Assembly (NCBI GenBank): GCA_030621995.1
Contig: JAUXGP010000082.1
Location: forward strand, 1 to 7,271
Length of the DNA stretch: 7,271 bases
DNA from: Psychrilyobacter sp.
Lineage (GTDB): Bacteria; Fusobacteriota; Fusobacteriia; Fusobacteriales; Fusobacteriaceae
Reading direction: 5' to 3'
Shown here: positions 5,738 to 7,271 of the stretch, piece after piece
How positions within the stretch are numbered: position 1 is the stretch's first letter
Layout: each line of letters begins with the position of its first letter
The notes under the pieces: model-generated
Told to the model about the DNA's origin: nothing
Database searches by the model: none
Seen by the model: only the letters and a program-made list of their open reading frames with translations
Translations under genes and position numbers: made by a program

Positions 5738-7215
5738 ATCAGATAATAATAAGTATAAGTGATTTTGAGGAGAGAGCAGCCCTTTTAGAGGGGGATAAAC
5801 TCACAGAATTTTTTATACAGAGGAATGAACAAAATAGAATAAATGGTAATATATATAAGGCTAGAGTAGCCAATGTATTACCGGGGATGGAATCAGCATT
5901 TTTGGATATAGGCACACAAAAAAATGCTTTTTTGCATGTCCGGGATCTACGTGAATTTGAGGAAAAATATTTAAATGGTGTAGAAAACAGCAAGAAACCC
6001 ATAGAAGAGATCCTCAGTGTAGGAGATGAAATAATCGTCCAAATAGTAAAGGAACCCCGGGGTGATAAGGGGGCTCGTGTGACTACCCACTATACTATAC
6101 CGGGGAAATATTTGGTGTTGATGCCAAACGATAGCCATATTGCTATCTCACAAAAGATAAAGGAGCCTGAAGAGAGAGGGAGGCTGGAGACCTTGATCGG
6201 TAAGATAAAACCCAATGAGATGGGAGTTATCCTAAGGACGGCAGCCAAGGACAAGACCGATCTTCACTTTGAAAGGGAGATTGAATATTTGGTGAAAAAA
6301 TGGAAAGATATAGAGAGCAATTTTAAAAAAAGCAGGACAGGGGAGACCCTGTATTGTGATAATGATATGGTCACAAGGACTGTAAGGGATGTTTTTTCCA
6401 ATCAAATAGATGAGTTAATAATAGATGATGAAAAAAGATATTGGGAGATAGTGGACTATGTAAAGGCATTTTCCGACAATACTTTTAAAACCAAGGTGAA
6501 ATTATTTGAGAGTTCCCTCCATATTTTCGATCACTACAATGTAACTAAAGGGTTGGAGACAGCTCTAAATGAAAGGGTATGGTTAGACTGCGGAGGATAT
6601 TTGATCATCCAAAAGACAGAAGCTCTCATAAGTATAGATGTAAATACAGGCAGAAATACAGGGGTGATGAACCTGGAAGAGACTGTAGTGGAAACCAATG
6701 TAGAAGCAGCCATAGAGATAGCAAGACAGCTGAGGCTTAGAAACCTCAGCGGGATTATCATCATAGATTTTATCGATATGAAGGTGGAAAAAGACAAGCT
6801 GAAAGTAGTGGAAACATTGGAAGAAAGCTTAAAAAAAGACAGGATAAAAAATAATATTATCCATTTTACAGACCTGGGTCTGGTTGAGATGACGAGAAAA
6901 AGACAGGGGAGCCCCCTGGCTAAATACTATCAAAAACCTTGTCCATGCTGCCATGGAACTGGCAGCGTGAAATCTAAAGAGAGTATCATCCTGGATATAA
7001 TGAGAGAGATAAGGGAGATAGCGGAAGATGACGATATTAGGAGGATAAGGTTGACTACAACTGTGGAGTTGTACGATTTTATTTGTGAGGCCTATATAGA
7101 GTTTATAACAGGATATTTAAAATTACGTAACAAGGAATTTGTCCTGAAAAAAAATAAAGATAAGAAAAATGAAGAAAAAAACAATAATGACTATGAAATA
7201 GTAATGGAGATGTAA
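5734..7215 (+). CDS. rng: Ribonuclease E/G family endoribonuclease, RNase G type
   Basis: A single-strand-specific endoribonuclease that cuts A/U-rich RNA and helps mature rRNA and turn over mRNA. At 493 residues it matches RNase G (E. coli 489) and lacks the long C-terminal scaffold of RNase E. An S1 domain spans about 36-120 (GNIYKARVANVLPGMESAFLDIG). The 5'-end sensor pair Arg168-Thr169 is in GVILRTA. Metal ligands are Asp302 in SIDVNTG and Asp345 in IIIIDFIDM, matching Asp303 and Asp346 of RNase E. The Zn-link CPCC (403-406) before HGTG supports dimerisation. The C-terminus (472-486) is a Lys/Asn/Glu-rich tail with no recognised domain, perhaps a simple RNA- or protein-contact patch. The ATG overlaps the upstream TGA in an ATGA junction, indicating coupling; coaD starts 1 nt after the stop. 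Confidence 0.95.
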   Translation: MNQIIISISDFEERAALLEGDKLTEFFIQRNEQNRINGNIYKARVANVLPGMESAFLDIGTQKNAFLHVRDLREFEEKYLNGVENSKKPIEEILSVGDEIIVQIVKEPRGDKGARVTTHYTIPGKYLVLMPNDSHIAISQKIKEPEERGRLETLIGKIKPNEMGVILRTAAKDKTDLHFEREIEYLVKKWKDIESNFKKSRTGETLYCDNDMVTRTVRDVFSNQIDELIIDDEKRYWEIVDYVKAFSDNTFKTKVKLFESSLHIFDHYNVTKGLETALNERVWLDCGGYLIIQKTEALISIDVNTGRNTGVMNLEETVVETNVEAAIEIARQLRLRNLSGIIIIDFIDMKVEKDKLKVVETLEESLKKDRIKNNIIHFTDLGLVEMTRKRQGSPLAKYYQKPCPCCHGTGSVKSKESIILDIMREIREIAEDDDIRRIRLTTTVELYDFICEAYIEFITGYLKLRNKEFVLKKNKDKKNEEKNNNDYEIVMEM

Positions 7216-7216
7216 G

Positions 7217-7271
7217 ATGAAAAAAATAGTAGCAGTATGTGCAGGAAGTTTTGATCCTATAACTAAGGGAC
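7217..7271 (+). CDS. coaD: Pantetheine-phosphate adenylyltransferase, N-terminal start only
   Basis: Eighteen codons are visible before the window ends. They read MKKIVAVCAGSFDPITKG, matching the N-terminus of CoaD, which adds AMP from ATP to 4'-phosphopantetheine in the fourth step of CoA synthesis. GSFDPIT is the nucleotide-binding segment; the T-x-G-H signature is cut after its Gly, so the His is just outside. The ATG is 1 nt after the rng stop, and GGAG (7206-7209), inside the last rng codons, serves as the ribosome binding site with a 7-nt spacing. Other nucleotidyltransferases share the G-FDP pattern, but this exact string is typical of CoaD. CoA made by this pathway also supplies the ACP prosthetic arm. 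Confidence 0.85.
   Translation, partial: MKKIVAVCAGSFDPITKG

Noticed and set aside
6054..6063. ACCCCGGGGT perfect 10-bp palindrome in rng
   Set aside because: It encodes part of the conserved EPRGDKGAR segment and is explained by codon choice; there is no loop and no regulatory context.
82..6797. Open frames of 64-101 codons on the minus strand (for example 1388-1693, 2627-2881, 6534-6797)
   Set aside because: All lie antisense to strongly supported + strand genes, show no recognisable motifs and no convincing ribosome binding sites; they are shadows of the real genes.
1..7271. Defence system, mobile element, CRISPR array or toxin-antitoxin module
   Set aside because: Every coding region is a full-length or edge-cut housekeeping gene; no transposase, integrase, regular repeat-spacer array or small paired genes were seen.

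Overview
The window is an AT-rich bacterial chromosome segment carrying only housekeeping genes, all on the + strand and tightly packed. It contains the end of a type II fatty-acid synthesis cluster (fabH-fabD-fabG-acpP-fabF), then an RNA-processing group (rnc, an Elp3-like radical SAM gene, rng), then the first codons of coaD. Heavy use of AGA/AGG for Arg and ATA for Ile, AT-rich spacers, strong GGAGG-type ribosome binding sites and the gene order suggest a low-GC anaerobe. My best guess is the phylum Fusobacteriota (Ilyobacter/Propionigenium/Psychrilyobacter-like). This is inferred from overall resemblance, not from a database match; Clostridia, which also place an Elp3-like radical SAM gene next to rnc, are the main alternative.

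Layout. Positions 2-433 hold the C-terminal part of FabH, cut by the window edge. The fabH-fabD gap (434-502) contains a near-consensus sigma-70 promoter overlapped by two almost identical 14-bp palindromes, which look like a repressor operator. fabD (503-1396) and fabG (1407-2159) are closely spaced; the fabG ribosome binding site overlaps the fabD stop codon. acpP (2238-2462) appears to be its own transcription unit, with a promoter at 2173-2201 and an intrinsic terminator at 2472-2508. fabF (2649-3890) follows a 140-bp AT-rich leader. Between fabF and rnc lies a 100-nt element (3896-3995) that can fold into a closing stem plus three hairpins, a cloverleaf-like four-way junction. Then rnc (4012-4719), the radical SAM gene (4706-5737, TTG start), rng (5734-7215) and coaD (from 7217) overlap or sit 1 nt apart, as in a translationally coupled operon.

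How the genes work together. FabD loads malonate from malonyl-CoA onto ACP. FabH starts chains, FabF elongates them and FabG reduces the 3-ketoacyl-ACP. ACP carries every intermediate on a phosphopantetheine arm derived from CoA, the product of the pathway that includes CoaD. RNase III and RNase G are endoribonucleases for rRNA and mRNA processing. The Elp3-like protein is probably an RNA- or tRNA-linked radical SAM enzyme, but its reaction is unknown.

I found no mobile element, CRISPR array, tRNA, rRNA, toxin-antitoxin or defence gene. The points most worth a second look are non-coding: the paired palindromes over the fabD promoter and the four-way-junction element just ahead of the RNase III gene.
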